A stretch of DNA of 64,000 nt from NCBI RefSeq assembly GCF_013377855.1, contig NZ_JABXYJ010000012.1, positions 1 through 64,000 on the forward strand. Reading direction: 5' to 3'. The notes under the pieces are model-generated. The model ran no database searches. It saw nothing but the letters and a program-made list of their open reading frames with translations, and was not told where the DNA came from. Below are positions 47,880-57,308 of the stretch, piece after piece. How positions within the stretch are numbered: the stretch's first letter is position 1; the number at the start of each line of letters is the position of its first letter. The stretch comes from Cognatundibacterium oligocarboniphilum (GTDB taxonomy: Bacteria; Pseudomonadota; Gammaproteobacteria; Burkholderiales; Burkholderiaceae_D). Made by a program: the position numbers and the translations under genes.

Positions 47880-49466
47880 ATGACAGAATTGAGCTTACCT
47901 GCAGGTATGCAGATTACGGGTGAAATCAAACCGGGTTTCGAACAAATCCTGACGCCGGAAGCACTGGCGCTGGTCGCGAAACTGAGCCGCGCATTTGAAC
48001 CGCGCCGCCAGGAATTGCTGGCAGCCCGCGTTGCGCGCGCAGCCCGTCTGGATGCAGGCGAATTGCCTGATTTTCTGCCGGAAACCCGCCATATCCGTGA
48101 AGGTGACTGGAAAATCGCCCCGATCCCTCAGGCACTGGAATGCCGCCGCGTCGAAATCACGGGGCCTGTCGAGCGCAAGATGGTGATTAATGCTTTGAAT
48201 TCCGGTGCAGACAGCTACATGACCGACTTTGAAGATTCCAATACGCCTAACTGGGACAATCAGCTTACCGGTCAGATCAATATGCGCGACGCTGTTCGCC
48301 GCACCATCAGCCTGGAACAGAACGGCAAGTCTTACAAACTGAATGACAAAGTGGCGACGCTGGTTGTCCGTCCACGCGGCTGGCATCTGGATGAAAAGCA
48401 TGTGCTGGTCGATGGTAAGCGTATTTCCGGCGGTATTTTTGATTTTGCACTGTTCCTGTTCCATAACGCCAAAGAGCAGCTGGCACGCGGTGCCGGCCCT
48501 TATTTCTACCTGCCAAAGATGGAGTCGCATCTGGAGGCGCGTCTGTGGAACGACATTTTTGTTATGGCACAGAATGAAATCGGTATTCCGCAAGGCACGA
48601 TCAAGGCGACAGTGCTGATTGAAACCATCGTTGCTGCATTTGAGATGGATGAAATCCTGTATGAACTGCGCGAACACAGCTCGGGTTTGAATGCGGGACG
48701 CTGGGATTACATTTTCTCCTGCATCAAAAAATTCAAGAATAATAAAGACTTTTGTTTGGCAGACCGTGCCAAGGTCACGATGACGGCGCCGTTCATGCGC
48801 TCGTATGCTTTGTTGCTGTTGAAAACCTGCCACAAGCGTAATGCACCGGCGATTGGCGGTATGGCGGCGCTGATCCCGATCAAAAACGATCCTGAGAAAA
48901 ATGACATCGCCATGGGCGGCGTTCGTAACGACAAGGCGCGCGATGCCACAGACGGCTACGATGGCGGCTGGGTAGCACATCCGGGCCTGGTTGATCTGGC
49001 CATGACTGAATTCAGGAGAGTGCTGGGCGATGCGCCGAATCAGATCAGCAAGCAGCGTCCTGATGTGGAAGTTTCCGCCAAGGATTTGCTGAACTTCCAG
49101 CCTGAAACACCGATTACAGAAGCCGGTCTGCGTTATAACATCAACGTCGGTATTCATTACCTCGGCGCGTGGCTGGCAGGCAATGGCTGCGTTCCTATCC
49201 ACAATTTGATGGAAGATGCGGCAACCGCAGAAATCAGCCGTTCCCAGGTCTGGCAGTGGATTCGTTCTTCCAAAGGCAATCTGGAAGATGGCCGCAAAGT
49301 CACTGCCGATATGGTGCGCGCAATGATTCCTGAAGAATTGGTCAAGGTGAAGGAAGTGGCTGGCAACGGCGCGACTTACGACCGTGCAGCGCAGATTTTT
49401 GAAGAGATGTCGACTTCTGAAAATTTTGCAGAATTTCTGACCCTGCCTTTGTATGAAGAAATCTGA
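47880..49466 (+). CDS. aceB: Malate synthase A
   Basis: Joins glyoxylate and acetyl-CoA to malate in the glyoxylate shunt. It is 528 aa, right for isoform A. Landmarks are [49 protein letters not shown] (with catalytic Glu) and [10 protein letters not shown]. The ATG at 47880 has GAGGAGAG just ahead; the frame to 47862 would swallow that site. Isocitrate lyase is not in the window. A terminator follows at 49504. Confidence 0.96.
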   Translation: MTELSLPAGMQITGEIKPGFEQILTPEALALVAKLSRAFEPRRQELLAARVARAARLDAGELPDFLPETRHIREGDWKIAPIPQALECRRVEITGPVERKMVINALNSGADSYMTDFEDSNTPNWDNQLTGQINMRDAVRRTISLEQNGKSYKLNDKVATLVVRPRGWHLDEKHVLVDGKRISGGIFDFALFLFHNAKEQLARGAGPYFYLPKMESHLEARLWNDIFVMAQNEIGIPQGTIKATVLIETIVAAFEMDEILYELREHSSGLNAGRWDYIFSCIKKFKNNKDFCLADRAKVTMTAPFMRSYALLLLKTCHKRNAPAIGGMAALIPIKNDPEKNDIAMGGVRNDKARDATDGYDGGWVAHPGLVDLAMTEFRRVLGDAPNQISKQRPDVEVSAKDLLNFQPETPITEAGLRYNINVGIHYLGAWLAGNGCVPIHNLMEDAATAEISRSQVWQWIRSSKGNLEDGRKVTADMVRAMIPEELVKVKEVAGNGATYDRAAQIFEEMSTSENFAEFLTLPLYEEI

Positions 49467-49503
49467 TTGGCGCAGGTAGTTTGACCGCCAGTTTCAGTCG
49501 CCT

Positions 49504-49533
49504 AAAACAGCCCGTTCAACGGGCTGTTTTTTT
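49504..49533 (+). terminator. Intrinsic terminator behind malate synthase
   Basis: AAAACAGCCCGTT and AACGGGCTGTTTT form a tight hairpin, followed by T residues to 49533. Confidence 0.92.
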
Positions 49534-49609
49534 GTCGTTTGAGGGAATGCATCCCGGCTGCCGTGTGGGCAGCATGGTATTCTTGATGCTTCTTTAAGGA
49601 GTTCTCAGC

Positions 49610-50176
49610 ATGCCGCAAGCCCATACCCTGTCACAGCAGGAAATCATTGCACAGACCGAAGACTGGCTGGAAAAAGCCGTGATCGGTCTAAATCTTTGCC
49701 CATTTGCCAAAGCGGTGCAGGTTAAAAAGCAGATTCGCTACGTTGTCTCTGCCGCAGAAACACCGCAGGCGTTGCTACACGATCTGCAACAGGAGCTGGA
49801 AACCCTGGCCGAAGCCAATCCTGAAAAAATCGATACCACGCTGCTGATCCACCCGTTTGTCCTGAATGACTTTCTGGATTTCAATGATTTCCTCGACGTC
49901 GCTGATGGCCTGCTGGAAGAGCTGGATCTGGACGGTATTTTGCAGATTGCCAATTTTCATCCCGACTATCAGTTTGCAGATAGCAGTCCGGACGACATGA
50001 GCAATTACACCAACCGATCTCCGTTTCCGACGCTGCATTTATTGCGAGAAGATAGCATTAGCCGGGCGGTAGAAGCGTTTCCGGAAGCTGAAGCCATTTT
50101 CGAGAAAAATATTGAGACGATGGAGCAACTGGGCATCGAAGGCTGGCATCGCCTGTTTCCCGATCGGTCGAAGTGA
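49610..50176 (+). CDS. DUF1415 family protein
   Basis: A conserved protein of 188 aa. The opening EDWLEKAVIGLNLCPFAKAV and the middle LDGILQIANFHPDYQFADSSPDDMSNYTNRSPFPTLHLLRE-type block (residues about 120-155) mark DUF1415. The single Cys in NLCPF and the His/Asp-rich block might form an active or metal site, but no function is known. AAGGAG stands nine bases ahead of the start. Confidence 0.88.
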   Translation: MPQAHTLSQQEIIAQTEDWLEKAVIGLNLCPFAKAVQVKKQIRYVVSAAETPQALLHDLQQELETLAEANPEKIDTTLLIHPFVLNDFLDFNDFLDVADGLLEELDLDGILQIANFHPDYQFADSSPDDMSNYTNRSPFPTLHLLREDSISRAVEAFPEAEAIFEKNIETMEQLGIEGWHRLFPDRSK

Positions 50177-50315
50177 TCCTGACAAACGCTTGTCCGCGAT
50201 TTTTGCCTGGGCTGACAAGAATGAATGCAACATTTAACATTAATTATTTATATTTTATTTATATTAATAGCTGAAAAAGTAATGAAGCTTTGTTGCTGCG
50301 CGAGAAAGCCATGAA

Positions 50316-50414
50316 ATGTTTTCAGGAGGTATTTCTGAAAACATACTGGGAGGGAGTATTTTTGATTCCCCTTATTTTTCGCTGGGAACCCGCGAATATT
50401 TACACATACTCCCT
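50316..50414. repeat. Dispersed element, rearranged copy C
   Basis: A perfect hairpin ATGTTTTCAG (50316-50325) with CTGAAAACAT (50335-50344) runs into ATACTGGGAGGGAGTAT (50343-50359), the right-end 17-mer of copies A and B. Then 46 bases later comes CATACTCCC (50405-50413), the left-end motif. AGGGAGTAT and ATACTCCCT thus face each other in the order opposite to A and B. It looks like the end of one element and the start of another, or a degenerate copy. It lies in the DUF1415-lysC gap. Confidence 0.6.
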
Positions 50415-50659
50415 ATTATCAGGCAATATGCCGGCACCCGGCACCGCATAGTCAGCACCACCGTTCTGTCTGATAAACAGAAGATTCATCAGTTTTTTGA
50501 TGATTTTTTCTCTGAAACTGTAGAAAATTTGCCTGGAATCTTCAGTTCTCCACGAATTCTTCTGCCCGTTGAGGGATTCGCGCCTTGTTATTTTGCGGAG
50601 CAACATGTAGAGTAAGGGGTTAATTTACTTCATTTTTCACCCTTAGCTTCTTAATATCT
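50415..50659. other. Leader region of lysC, no gene seen
   Basis: AT-rich stretch with a weak terminator-like hairpin (TTCATCA at 50485-50491, TGATGA at 50498-50503, then six T). A 99-codon frame crossing the region (50316-50615) overlaps the repeat and looks like chance. No lysine riboswitch pattern was recognised. Confidence 0.45.
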
Positions 50660-51910
50660 ATGGCTTTAATCGTCCACAAATACGGCGGAACTTCGATGGG
50701 CTCGACCGAGCGTATCAAGAATGTCGCCAAGCGCGTCGCCAAATGGCATGATGCCGGTCACCAGATAGTCGTGGTGCCATCGGCCATGTCTGGCGAAACA
50801 AATCGTCTTATCGGCCTCGCCAAAGAAATTATGGCGCAACCCGATCCACGTGAACTCGACATGATTGCCTCCACCGGCGAACAGGTGTCGGTCGGCCTGC
50901 TATCCATGGCATTGCAGGCGATCGGCAAACAGGCGGTTTCCTATGCCGGCTGGCAGGTAGCGATCAAAACGGATTCTGCCTATACCAAGGCTCGTATTGC
51001 ATCGATTGATGACGCCAAGGTCAAAGCCGACCTCGACGCCGGCAAAATCGTCATCATCACTGGTTTTCAGGGCGTGGATGATAAGGGTGACATCACTACA
51101 CTGGGACGCGGTGGTTCCGATACCTCCGCCGTGGCAGTTGCTGCTGCGCTGAAAGCGCAGGAATGCCTGATCTACACCGACGTTGACGGCGTCTACACCA
51201 CTGATCCGCGCGTGGTATCTGATGCCCGTCGCCTCAATACGGTGACATTTGAAGAAATGCTGGAAATGGCATCGCTCGGCTCCAAAGTGCTGCAAATCCG
51301 CTCCGTCGAATTTGCCGGCAACTACCGTATGCCAACCCGCGTTCTGTCATCCCTGACCGACCCGTTAATGCCGCTGGAAGAAGAAGCGAACTCCGGCACC
51401 CTGATTTCGTTTGAGGAAGATACCAATATGGAACAAGCTACCATCACAGGCATCGCGTTTAACCGTGATGAAGCAAAAATCACTGTCCTGGGCGTGCCGG
51501 ACAAGCCAGGCGTGGCCTATCAGATTCTCGGCCCGGTCGCTGACGCCAATATCGAAGTCGATATGATCATCCAGAATCAGTCCGTCGAAGGCAGGACCGA
51601 CTTCACCTTCACCGTACCGCGTGTGGAATATCAGAAAGCCATGGAAGTGCTCGAAGGCAGCGTCAAAGCCCACATCGGCGCTGCCAGCATTCAGGGGGAC
51701 TCCAAAGTCTCCAAGGTTTCTGTCGTTGGCGTCGGCATGCGCAGTCATGTCGGCATTGCCTCTCAAATGTTCCGTACTTTGTCGGAAGAGGGCATCAATA
51801 TCCAGATGATCTCCACCTCGGAAATCAAGATTTCCGTCCTGATCGACGAAAAATACATGGAACTGGCCGTACGCGCTTTGCATAAGGCGTTCGGTCTCGA
51901 ATCCGCCTGA
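50660..51910 (+). CDS. lysC: Aspartate kinase
   Basis: Phosphorylates aspartate, the first step toward lysine, methionine and threonine. It is 416 aa. The start MALIVHKYGGTSMGSTERI carries the family KYGGTS motif. GRGGSDTSAVAVAAAL and the TDVDGVYTTDPR block complete the kinase domain (to about residue 245). Two ACT domains follow (about 265-410), the sites of feedback inhibition by lysine and threonine. It is followed by a tRNA-Ser gene. Confidence 0.96.
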   Translation: MALIVHKYGGTSMGSTERIKNVAKRVAKWHDAGHQIVVVPSAMSGETNRLIGLAKEIMAQPDPRELDMIASTGEQVSVGLLSMALQAIGKQAVSYAGWQVAIKTDSAYTKARIASIDDAKVKADLDAGKIVIITGFQGVDDKGDITTLGRGGSDTSAVAVAAALKAQECLIYTDVDGVYTTDPRVVSDARRLNTVTFEEMLEMASLGSKVLQIRSVEFAGNYRMPTRVLSSLTDPLMPLEEEANSGTLISFEEDTNMEQATITGIAFNRDEAKITVLGVPDKPGVAYQILGPVADANIEVDMIIQNQSVEGRTDFTFTVPRVEYQKAMEVLEGSVKAHIGAASIQGDSKVSKVSVVGVGMRSHVGIASQMFRTLSEEGINIQMISTSEIKISVLIDEKYMELAVRALHKAFGLESA

Positions 51911-52036
51911 TCGCTGCCTGCCTCTGCTGGAAAAAATACCGCTTTTGCCTGTTGCAATAGTTGACCAAAAGCAGTTGAGCAGATATGATCTTGGTCTCGA
52001 TTGGGGCTGGATTGCAAAATCCAGCCTTCATAGTGT

Positions 52037-52128
52037 GGAGACGTGGCCGAGTGGCCGAAGGCACTTCCCTGCTAAGGAAGCATCTGGGGTAACCTGGATC
52101 GTGAGTTCGAATCTCACCGTCTCCGCCA
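52037..52128 (+). tRNA. tRNA-Ser (GCT)
   Basis: The acceptor arm pairs GGAGACG (52037-52043) with CGTCTCC (52118-52124), followed by G and an encoded CCA. The anticodon GCT (52071-52073) sits in CTTCCCT-GCT-AAGGAAG. A long variable arm (about CATCTGGGGTAACCTGGATC) and GTTCGAATC in the T loop confirm a class II serine tRNA reading AGC and AGU. Confidence 0.97.
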
Positions 52129-52137
52129 GTAATACTG

Positions 52138-52167
52138 AAAAAGCCCTTGAAAATCAAGGGCTTTTTC
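52138..52167 (+). terminator. Intrinsic terminator behind tRNA-Ser
   Basis: AAAAAGCCCTTGA and TCAAGGGCTTTTT form a perfect hairpin around two bases, with further T residues after. Confidence 0.92.
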
Positions 52168-52571
52168 TTTTTCTAGATCGGTCGGTATCCCATTTTGTGT
52201 TGGCTTCAGTTTACTTGAAATGGACGCCAGACCCCCCCTTTTTTTGATTAAATGCGATAGCCTGTTGGTCATGTCGGCTGTTTTGATGGATCGCATGTGG
52301 AATGCGTGTCCGTGACTCTTCCGTTGCCACTTGCTTTTTCCTATAAATCGCAGCGATGCACGGCAACTCAGCCTTTGTAGTATCGCAAAGGCAAGCAGTG
52401 CGTTTTGCTTGTCGATTGCTCCGCGACTTCTTTGCTTGAAATCTGACGCGCATTTTGCGTATTAATGGCAAATACGTGGCCGCTGCAGATGGCGGCATTT
52501 AGCGCGCTGTAGTCGTCCGGTACCAGTGTGAATATGGTAAACACGGTGATAGGTTCAATGGCCGGGGTTGC
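52168..52571. other. Gene-poor stretch behind tRNA-Ser
   Basis: About 400 bases with no recognisable gene. At 52231-52246 lies an odd pyrimidine tract (ACCCCCCCTTTTTTTG). The longest frame, 95 codons on the minus strand (52211-52498), is basic and matches no family known to me. The 3' side of a tRNA-Ser gene is a common integration site, so remnants of a mobile element are possible, but no integrase or attachment repeat is seen. Confidence 0.45.
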
Positions 52572-52742
52572 ATGTTATCGCTCGGCTTGGGATTACCTTT
52601 AGTTTTTGTCTTTGTCGCACTTCCAGCATTGATTGGAGGTCTCAGCATGCTCCTTATGGGGAGTAAGAGATTTTCAGGTCAGGAATTAAAGCAAGTATTT
52701 TATCTACGTTATCAGACCAAAATTTTCTGGTTTGATTATTGA
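52572..52742 (+). CDS. Possible small membrane protein, 56 aa
   Basis: An open frame from ATG 52572 to TGA 52740-52742. The first half is strongly hydrophobic (LGLGLPLVFVFVALPALIGGL) and fits one transmembrane helix. The second half is amphipathic and aromatic (FSGQELKQVFYLRYQTKIFWFDY). The ribosome site is weak (GGGG five bases ahead). The frame stays open upstream to 52503. It could be a real small protein or the end of a broken gene. Confidence 0.35.
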   Translation: MLSLGLGLPLVFVFVALPALIGGLSMLLMGSKRFSGQELKQVFYLRYQTKIFWFDY

Positions 52743-52908
52743 TTTGGGAGAGCCTCGATACCTGTGTCGAGACGAAATCAGATACTTTTTCCTGATCAGG
52801 CAATGTTGGTAGTGAAGTGGAAGAATTCAAATGAGTGCAAATGCAGGAATCATGTCATTTTCCAAAAAATTTCTTAACTCGAATCTGAAAAACGATACGT
52901 AGTTGAAA

Positions 52909-55650
52909 TCAATTCTCCTCTGTTGCTGCCATCGTCAGTTCCAGCAGTTTTTTAATTTCAGGTACACATGAGCCGCAATTTCCACCAGCTTTCAGGCAGC
53001 TTGTGACCTGGGCGACAGAGGTGATGTTTTGCTGACGGATAGTGTCGCAGATGGTGTTACGGCCAACGCCGAAGCAGGAGCAGATCGTGGAGCCGGTGTC
53101 GATGCCTTTTTCTATTGGCTGGCCGATCAGCAGGCCGACGCGGTCGGCTTCTTCCAGCATGTCTTTGGCAAACAGGCTGGCGAGCCAGGTGCGCGAGGGC
53201 AGATCAGGGCGGGGGGAGAGAAACAGGCAGCTTTCGATGCGGTCGTCGCGTATGTGGACGGCGCGGTAGATAGCGGCAGTCTTGTCTTCGTATTCGAGCC
53301 AGTCGGCGTCGGGGTCGTGAATGCCGAATAACTGGCGTGCCCATTGACCGTGATGGCTGATCTGATTGCGGCCAGCGACTTCGTAATGCGTCAATGCACG
53401 TCCCTGAATCCGGCCCCAGTGTGCGATTTCACCAAGTGCAAGATCGTGACGGCTCAGGATGAAGCCGTGCCAGGAAACTGGAAATTCTTCCACCCGCACC
53501 GGGGTATGTTTGAATTCCGGCTCACCGGAAATCGGATCGACGACCGGATTCACGACGGCGCCGATACGGGCGTCCGATGCGGATTGATTGTTCCAGTGAA
53601 TCGGTACAAAGATGCTGCCGCGCGGGATGCCGCCGCCATGTTGCACTCTGGCGACCATGGCTCCCCACGGTGAGGAAACCCGTGCCAGACTGCCTTCGCG
53701 CACACCGCACAGCAACGCATCTTGCGGGTGCATGTCGATGAATGATTCGGTGATGTGGTTGTTCAGTTTTGGCGATTTCCCGCTGCGGGTCATGGTGTGC
53801 CACTGATCGCGCACCCGGCCGGTATTGAGACTCAGCGGATAGTCCTGATCCGGCATGTTTTTCGGTGTGCGCGGCGCTGTCGGGATGAAGCGCGCCTTAC
53901 CGTCGGGGTGGACAAAATGATGATCGGTGAACAGCCGTTGCGTGCCTTGTGGTTCGTCATGCGCAGCGGGCATGACTGGCCACTGCACAGGTTGCATGGC
54001 ATTGAACTGTGTTTTGCTCATGCCGCACAGCCCGCTCAGATTCAGCAGACGCGGCTGCCTACCGGTGTTTTCCGCTGCATTGTCATGAGCAGTCAGCCTG
54101 GCATGTTCGTCGAATATCTCGTGTACGCTCTGATAACGGAAACCGTCAAATCCCATGCGTTGCGCAACACTGCACAAAATCTGCCAGTCGGCACGCGCTT
54201 CTCCGGGCGGGGAGAGGAAAGGACGTTGTCGTGAGATACGACGTTCAGAATTGGTGACCGTGCCGTCTTTCTCGCCCCAACCGAGGGCCGGTAGCAGCAC
54301 ATGAGCGTAGTCGTTGGTGTCTGTTTTTTCAGTGATGTCGGAGACCACCACCAGCTCGCATCGGGCGAGCGCACGCTGTACCTGATCGGCATCCGGCAGA
54401 CTGACTACCGGATTGGTGGCCATGATCCAGACCGCTTTGACTTTACCTTGCTCGATCGCCTGGAACAGGTCAACTGCTTTGAGCCCCGGCTTGTCAGCGA
54501 TACGCGGTGCATTCCAGAATGTTTGCACAGTCTGGCGATGTGCCGGATTATCGAGATCCATGTGTGCTGCCAGCATATTGGCAAGACCTCCGACTTCCCG
54601 GCCGCCCATCGCATTTGGCTGACCGGTGATGGAAAACGGCCCCATACCAGGGCGGCCAATACGACCGCTGAGAAGATGACAGTTGATGATGCTATTGACC
54701 TTGTCGGTACCGGCAGACGATTGATTGACGCCTTGTGAAAAGGCGCTGACGACTTTTTCTGTGCTGGCGAACAAGTCGTAAAATGCCAGCAGGTCACGCA
54801 CATTGACCTTACAGATTTTTGCGACCGTGAGCGGATCGGCACTGCTGGCGGCGGCAGCGGCCAGCGCCTCGTCCAGCCCGTTGGTATGTGCGGCGACAAA
54901 TGCTGCATCAGTTTTGCCATGTTGCGACAGATAGTGCAGTAATCCGTTAAACAGCCAGACATCGGTGCCTGCCTTGACCGGCAGATGCAGGTCAGCCAGC
55001 TCGCAGGTCGCCGTGCGGCGCGGGTCGATCACCACCAGCTTCATGGCAGGCCGGGTTTCCCTGATTTTGGCGATGCGCTGGAATAGCACAGGATGGCACC
55101 ACGCGGTGTTGGACCCGATCAGCACCACCAGATCGGCAAGCTCCAGGTCTTCGTAGCATACCGGCATCAGATCCGCACCAAAGGCGCGTTTATGTCCGGC
55201 GACTGCAGACGACATGCAAAGCCGGGAATTGGTATCGATGTTCGCGCTGCCGATGTAGCCTTTCATCAGTTTGTTGGCGATGTAATAGTCTTCTGTCAGC
55301 AGTTGACCGGATACATAAAAGGCGACCGCATCGGGGCCGTGGCGTTTGATGATGTCGCTGAAACCTTGTGCAACCGTATCGAGTGCCTGATTCCAGCTGG
55401 TGCGCTGCAGATTGCTAGTGGAGCTATCCCGCATGTGCGGATACAGCAGGCGACCATCCAGCCCGATGGTTTCATCCAGCGCAGAGCCTTTGACGCACAG
55501 GCGTCCGGCGTTTGCCGGGTGCTGTGTATCGCCGCTGATCTCTGTCGTGCCATCGGCATGCACGGTGGCTCGCACGCCGCAGCCAACACCGCAATAAGGA
55601 CAGGTGGTGCGCACGCTGCTGGCAGTTTCTGGGATGATGGGAATGTTCAT
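52909..55650 (-). CDS. nasA: Assimilatory nitrate reductase, molybdopterin subunit
   Basis: Reduces nitrate to nitrite in the cytoplasm. It is 913 aa. The N-terminal 4Fe-4S site is CPYCGVGCGVRA plus GRLCVKGSAL. The bis-MGD binding body follows (about residues 60-760). The C-terminal 65 residues form a BFD-like 2Fe-2S domain, ICSCFGVGRNTICDTIRQ plus AGGNCGSCVPEIKKLLE, the form found in NasA of Klebsiella type. The ATG at 55650 has AGGAAC ahead. Last gene of the nar-nir-nas operon; the flavoprotein encoded just upstream is the likely electron donor. Confidence 0.94.
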   Translation of the reverse strand: MNIPIIPETASSVRTTCPYCGVGCGVRATVHADGTTEISGDTQHPANAGRLCVKGSALDETIGLDGRLLYPHMRDSSTSNLQRTSWNQALDTVAQGFSDIIKRHGPDAVAFYVSGQLLTEDYYIANKLMKGYIGSANIDTNSRLCMSSAVAGHKRAFGADLMPVCYEDLELADLVVLIGSNTAWCHPVLFQRIAKIRETRPAMKLVVIDPRRTATCELADLHLPVKAGTDVWLFNGLLHYLSQHGKTDAAFVAAHTNGLDEALAAAAASSADPLTVAKICKVNVRDLLAFYDLFASTEKVVSAFSQGVNQSSAGTDKVNSIINCHLLSGRIGRPGMGPFSITGQPNAMGGREVGGLANMLAAHMDLDNPAHRQTVQTFWNAPRIADKPGLKAVDLFQAIEQGKVKAVWIMATNPVVSLPDADQVQRALARCELVVVSDITEKTDTNDYAHVLLPALGWGEKDGTVTNSERRISRQRPFLSPPGEARADWQILCSVAQRMGFDGFRYQSVHEIFDEHARLTAHDNAAENTGRQPRLLNLSGLCGMSKTQFNAMQPVQWPVMPAAHDEPQGTQRLFTDHHFVHPDGKARFIPTAPRTPKNMPDQDYPLSLNTGRVRDQWHTMTRSGKSPKLNNHITESFIDMHPQDALLCGVREGSLARVSSPWGAMVARVQHGGGIPRGSIFVPIHWNNQSASDARIGAVVNPVVDPISGEPEFKHTPVRVEEFPVSWHGFILSRHDLALGEIAHWGRIQGRALTHYEVAGRNQISHHGQWARQLFGIHDPDADWLEYEDKTAAIYRAVHIRDDRIESCLFLSPRPDLPSRTWLASLFAKDMLEEADRVGLLIGQPIEKGIDTGSTICSCFGVGRNTICDTIRQQNITSVAQVTSCLKAGGNCGSCVPEIKKLLELTMAATEEN

Positions 55651-55663
55651 CTTCGGTTCCTGG

Positions 55664-56902
55664 TCAGGCGGCTTCGCTGCAGAGCGCCTGCCCAAACAAT
55701 AGTTGATTGCGCAGGGCCGAAATATCTGTCTGATTCTGTATCAGTTCGAAATACCACGGACCATCTTTCACGTCGCCATACAACACGGCGCCGATGATCT
55801 GATTGTCTTTCAGCACCAGCCGTTTATAAATGCCGCGCCGCGGATCGCGCATCACCAGGTCTTCGCTGCCTTCGCCGCCGATGAAATTCCCCGCTGAGTA
55901 GAGATCAACACCAGTAACCTTGAGCTTGGTCGCTGTCGCCTGCTGCACATAACGGCGGTGACCGGCACCGGCCAGATGTGCGCCGCAAACGCGTGCCTGA
56001 TCCCAGATCGGCGCGACCAGACCAAAGGTCGCCATTCTGTGCTGTACACATTCCCCAACTGCATAAATACGCGGATCATAGGTTTGCAGCGTATCGTCGA
56101 CCACGATCGCCCGTTCGCAATGCAAGCCGGCTTGTTTTGCCAGGGCGATATTCGGACGTACGCCTGCCGTCATGACGACCAGATCAGCCGGAATTTCACT
56201 GCCATCCTGAAAACGCACCGCGGTGACACGTTCGCTGCCGACGATTTCGCTGGTATTGGTATCGAGCAGAAAGCGCATACCTTTTTGTTCCAGCGCTTTT
56301 TTCAGCAGCTGTGCGGCGGCGGTATCCAGTTGCCTTTCCATCAGACTGCCGCAGACGTGTACCACGGTGACCTCCATTCCCTGACGCAGCAGGCCGTTTG
56401 CCGCTTCCAAGCCCAGCAGACCGCCACCGATCACCACTGCATGACGGTGGCTGCGCGCCGTCTGCAGCATGGTTTCGACGTCCTGAATATCGCGAAAGGC
56501 AATTACTCCCGGTAGCTGATGGCCGGGTACAGGAATGATAAACGGCGTCGAACCGGTCGCCAGCAGCAGGCGGTCATAGGTGACTTCAATGCCGGCACGT
56601 GAGCGTACTGTGCGCCGGCGGCGGTCGATCGCCACTACGGGGTCGCTGGTGTGCAGGGTGATCTGGTGCTGGCGGTACCACTCGCGCGTATGCAGCATGA
56701 TATCGTCCATTTTTTTATCGCCAGCCAGTAGCGGCGACAATAAGATTCGGTTGTAATTGCCATACGGTTCAGCGCCAAAAACGGTGATGTCGTACAGGTC
56801 GGGCGCCAGCTTGTGCAGTTCTTCGACCGTGCGCATGCCCGCCATGCCATTGCCGATCACCACCAGAGCGGGCTTTGTTTTACCGGTTTGCATGGCTGTC
56901 AT
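55664..56902 (-). CDS. FAD/NAD(P)H oxidoreductase, likely nitrate reductase donor
   Basis: A flavoprotein of 412 aa resembling the N-terminal half of NirB and rubredoxin-type reductases. The FAD motif is VVIGNGMAGMRTVEEL near residue 14. The NAD motif is VVIGGGLLGLEAANGL near 150. The late FAD loop is in YAVGECVQHRMATFG. There are no C-terminal iron-sulfur or sirohaem parts. Its start overlaps the nirD stop (ATGA at 56902-56899), and it ends 13 bp ahead of nasA. By position it is the NADH-dependent electron donor of nitrate reductase (the NasC/NasB role). An alternative is a second NirB-like reductase. Confidence 0.85.
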   Translation of the reverse strand: MTAMQTGKTKPALVVIGNGMAGMRTVEELHKLAPDLYDITVFGAEPYGNYNRILLSPLLAGDKKMDDIMLHTREWYRQHQITLHTSDPVVAIDRRRRTVRSRAGIEVTYDRLLLATGSTPFIIPVPGHQLPGVIAFRDIQDVETMLQTARSHRHAVVIGGGLLGLEAANGLLRQGMEVTVVHVCGSLMERQLDTAAAQLLKKALEQKGMRFLLDTNTSEIVGSERVTAVRFQDGSEIPADLVVMTAGVRPNIALAKQAGLHCERAIVVDDTLQTYDPRIYAVGECVQHRMATFGLVAPIWDQARVCGAHLAGAGHRRYVQQATATKLKVTGVDLYSAGNFIGGEGSEDLVMRDPRRGIYKRLVLKDNQIIGAVLYGDVKDGPWYFELIQNQTDISALRNQLLFGQALCSEAA

Positions 56903-57246
56903 ATGCCGATCCAGACCTGTTGGTTGTTGATATGCACCGGATAGGCATGTACCGAATGTTCCGGCGCTTCTAAGCATTCGCCGGTTTGCAAGTCAAAATG
57001 ATGTTTGTAAATCGGCGAGGCGACCACGATGCGTTCTCCCAGACTGCCAACCAGTCCGCGTGCGAGTACCGCAGCTTCCGAATTCGGGTCGTAGTTGTGA
57101 ATCGCAAATACCCGGTCTTCCCCGTCATGGATGTGAAAGATCGCAATCTGTTCACCGTTGATGAGGGCGCAGACACCGGTATTGGGCAGGATATCGCTCA
57201 AATTGCAGACCGGTATCCATTGGTTCAGTTGACGATCGCTATGCAT
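56899..57246 (-). CDS. nirD: Nitrite reductase small subunit
   Basis: Small partner of NirB, 115 aa. It has the Rieske-type fold but lacks the Cys/His ligands, as usual for NirD: SPIYKHHFDLQTGECLEAPEHSVHAYPV. The ATG at 57246 (MHSDRQLNQWIPVCNL) is preferred, with GGAAAA ahead and the right family length. An ATG at 57306, two bases behind the nirB stop, would add 20 residues. Confidence 0.92.
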   Translation of the reverse strand: MHSDRQLNQWIPVCNLSDILPNTGVCALINGEQIAIFHIHDGEDRVFAIHNYDPNSEAAVLARGLVGSLGERIVVASPIYKHHFDLQTGECLEAPEHSVHAYPVHINNQQVWIGI

Positions 57247-57308
57247 GATGTTTTCCGGTTTTGATGGAGGTATTGAGTCATTGATTGCCTGGGTTGTAGC
57301 CGTCATGT

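Noticed and set aside
47895-49202. 435-codon open frame on the minus strand
   Set aside because: It lies fully inside malate synthase on the other strand, has a Cys/His/Arg-rich, family-less translation and no ribosome site. It is a mirror of a well-conserved gene.
50316-50615. 99-codon frame ahead of lysC
   Set aside because: It starts inside a hairpin of the dispersed element and has no ribosome site or family resemblance.
50177-50659. Lysine riboswitch ahead of lysC
   Set aside because: None of the conserved lysine aptamer segments was recognised, and the element is not usual in betaproteobacteria.
52168-52571. Integrated island at tRNA-Ser
   Set aside because: No integrase, no duplicated tRNA 3' end and no cargo were found between the tRNA and nasA; only a gene-poor gap is present.
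55664-56902. Reading the FAD reductase as a broken nirB copy
   Set aside because: The protein is a complete two-domain reductase of normal length with tight gene spacing on both sides, so it is an intact gene and not a truncated nirB.
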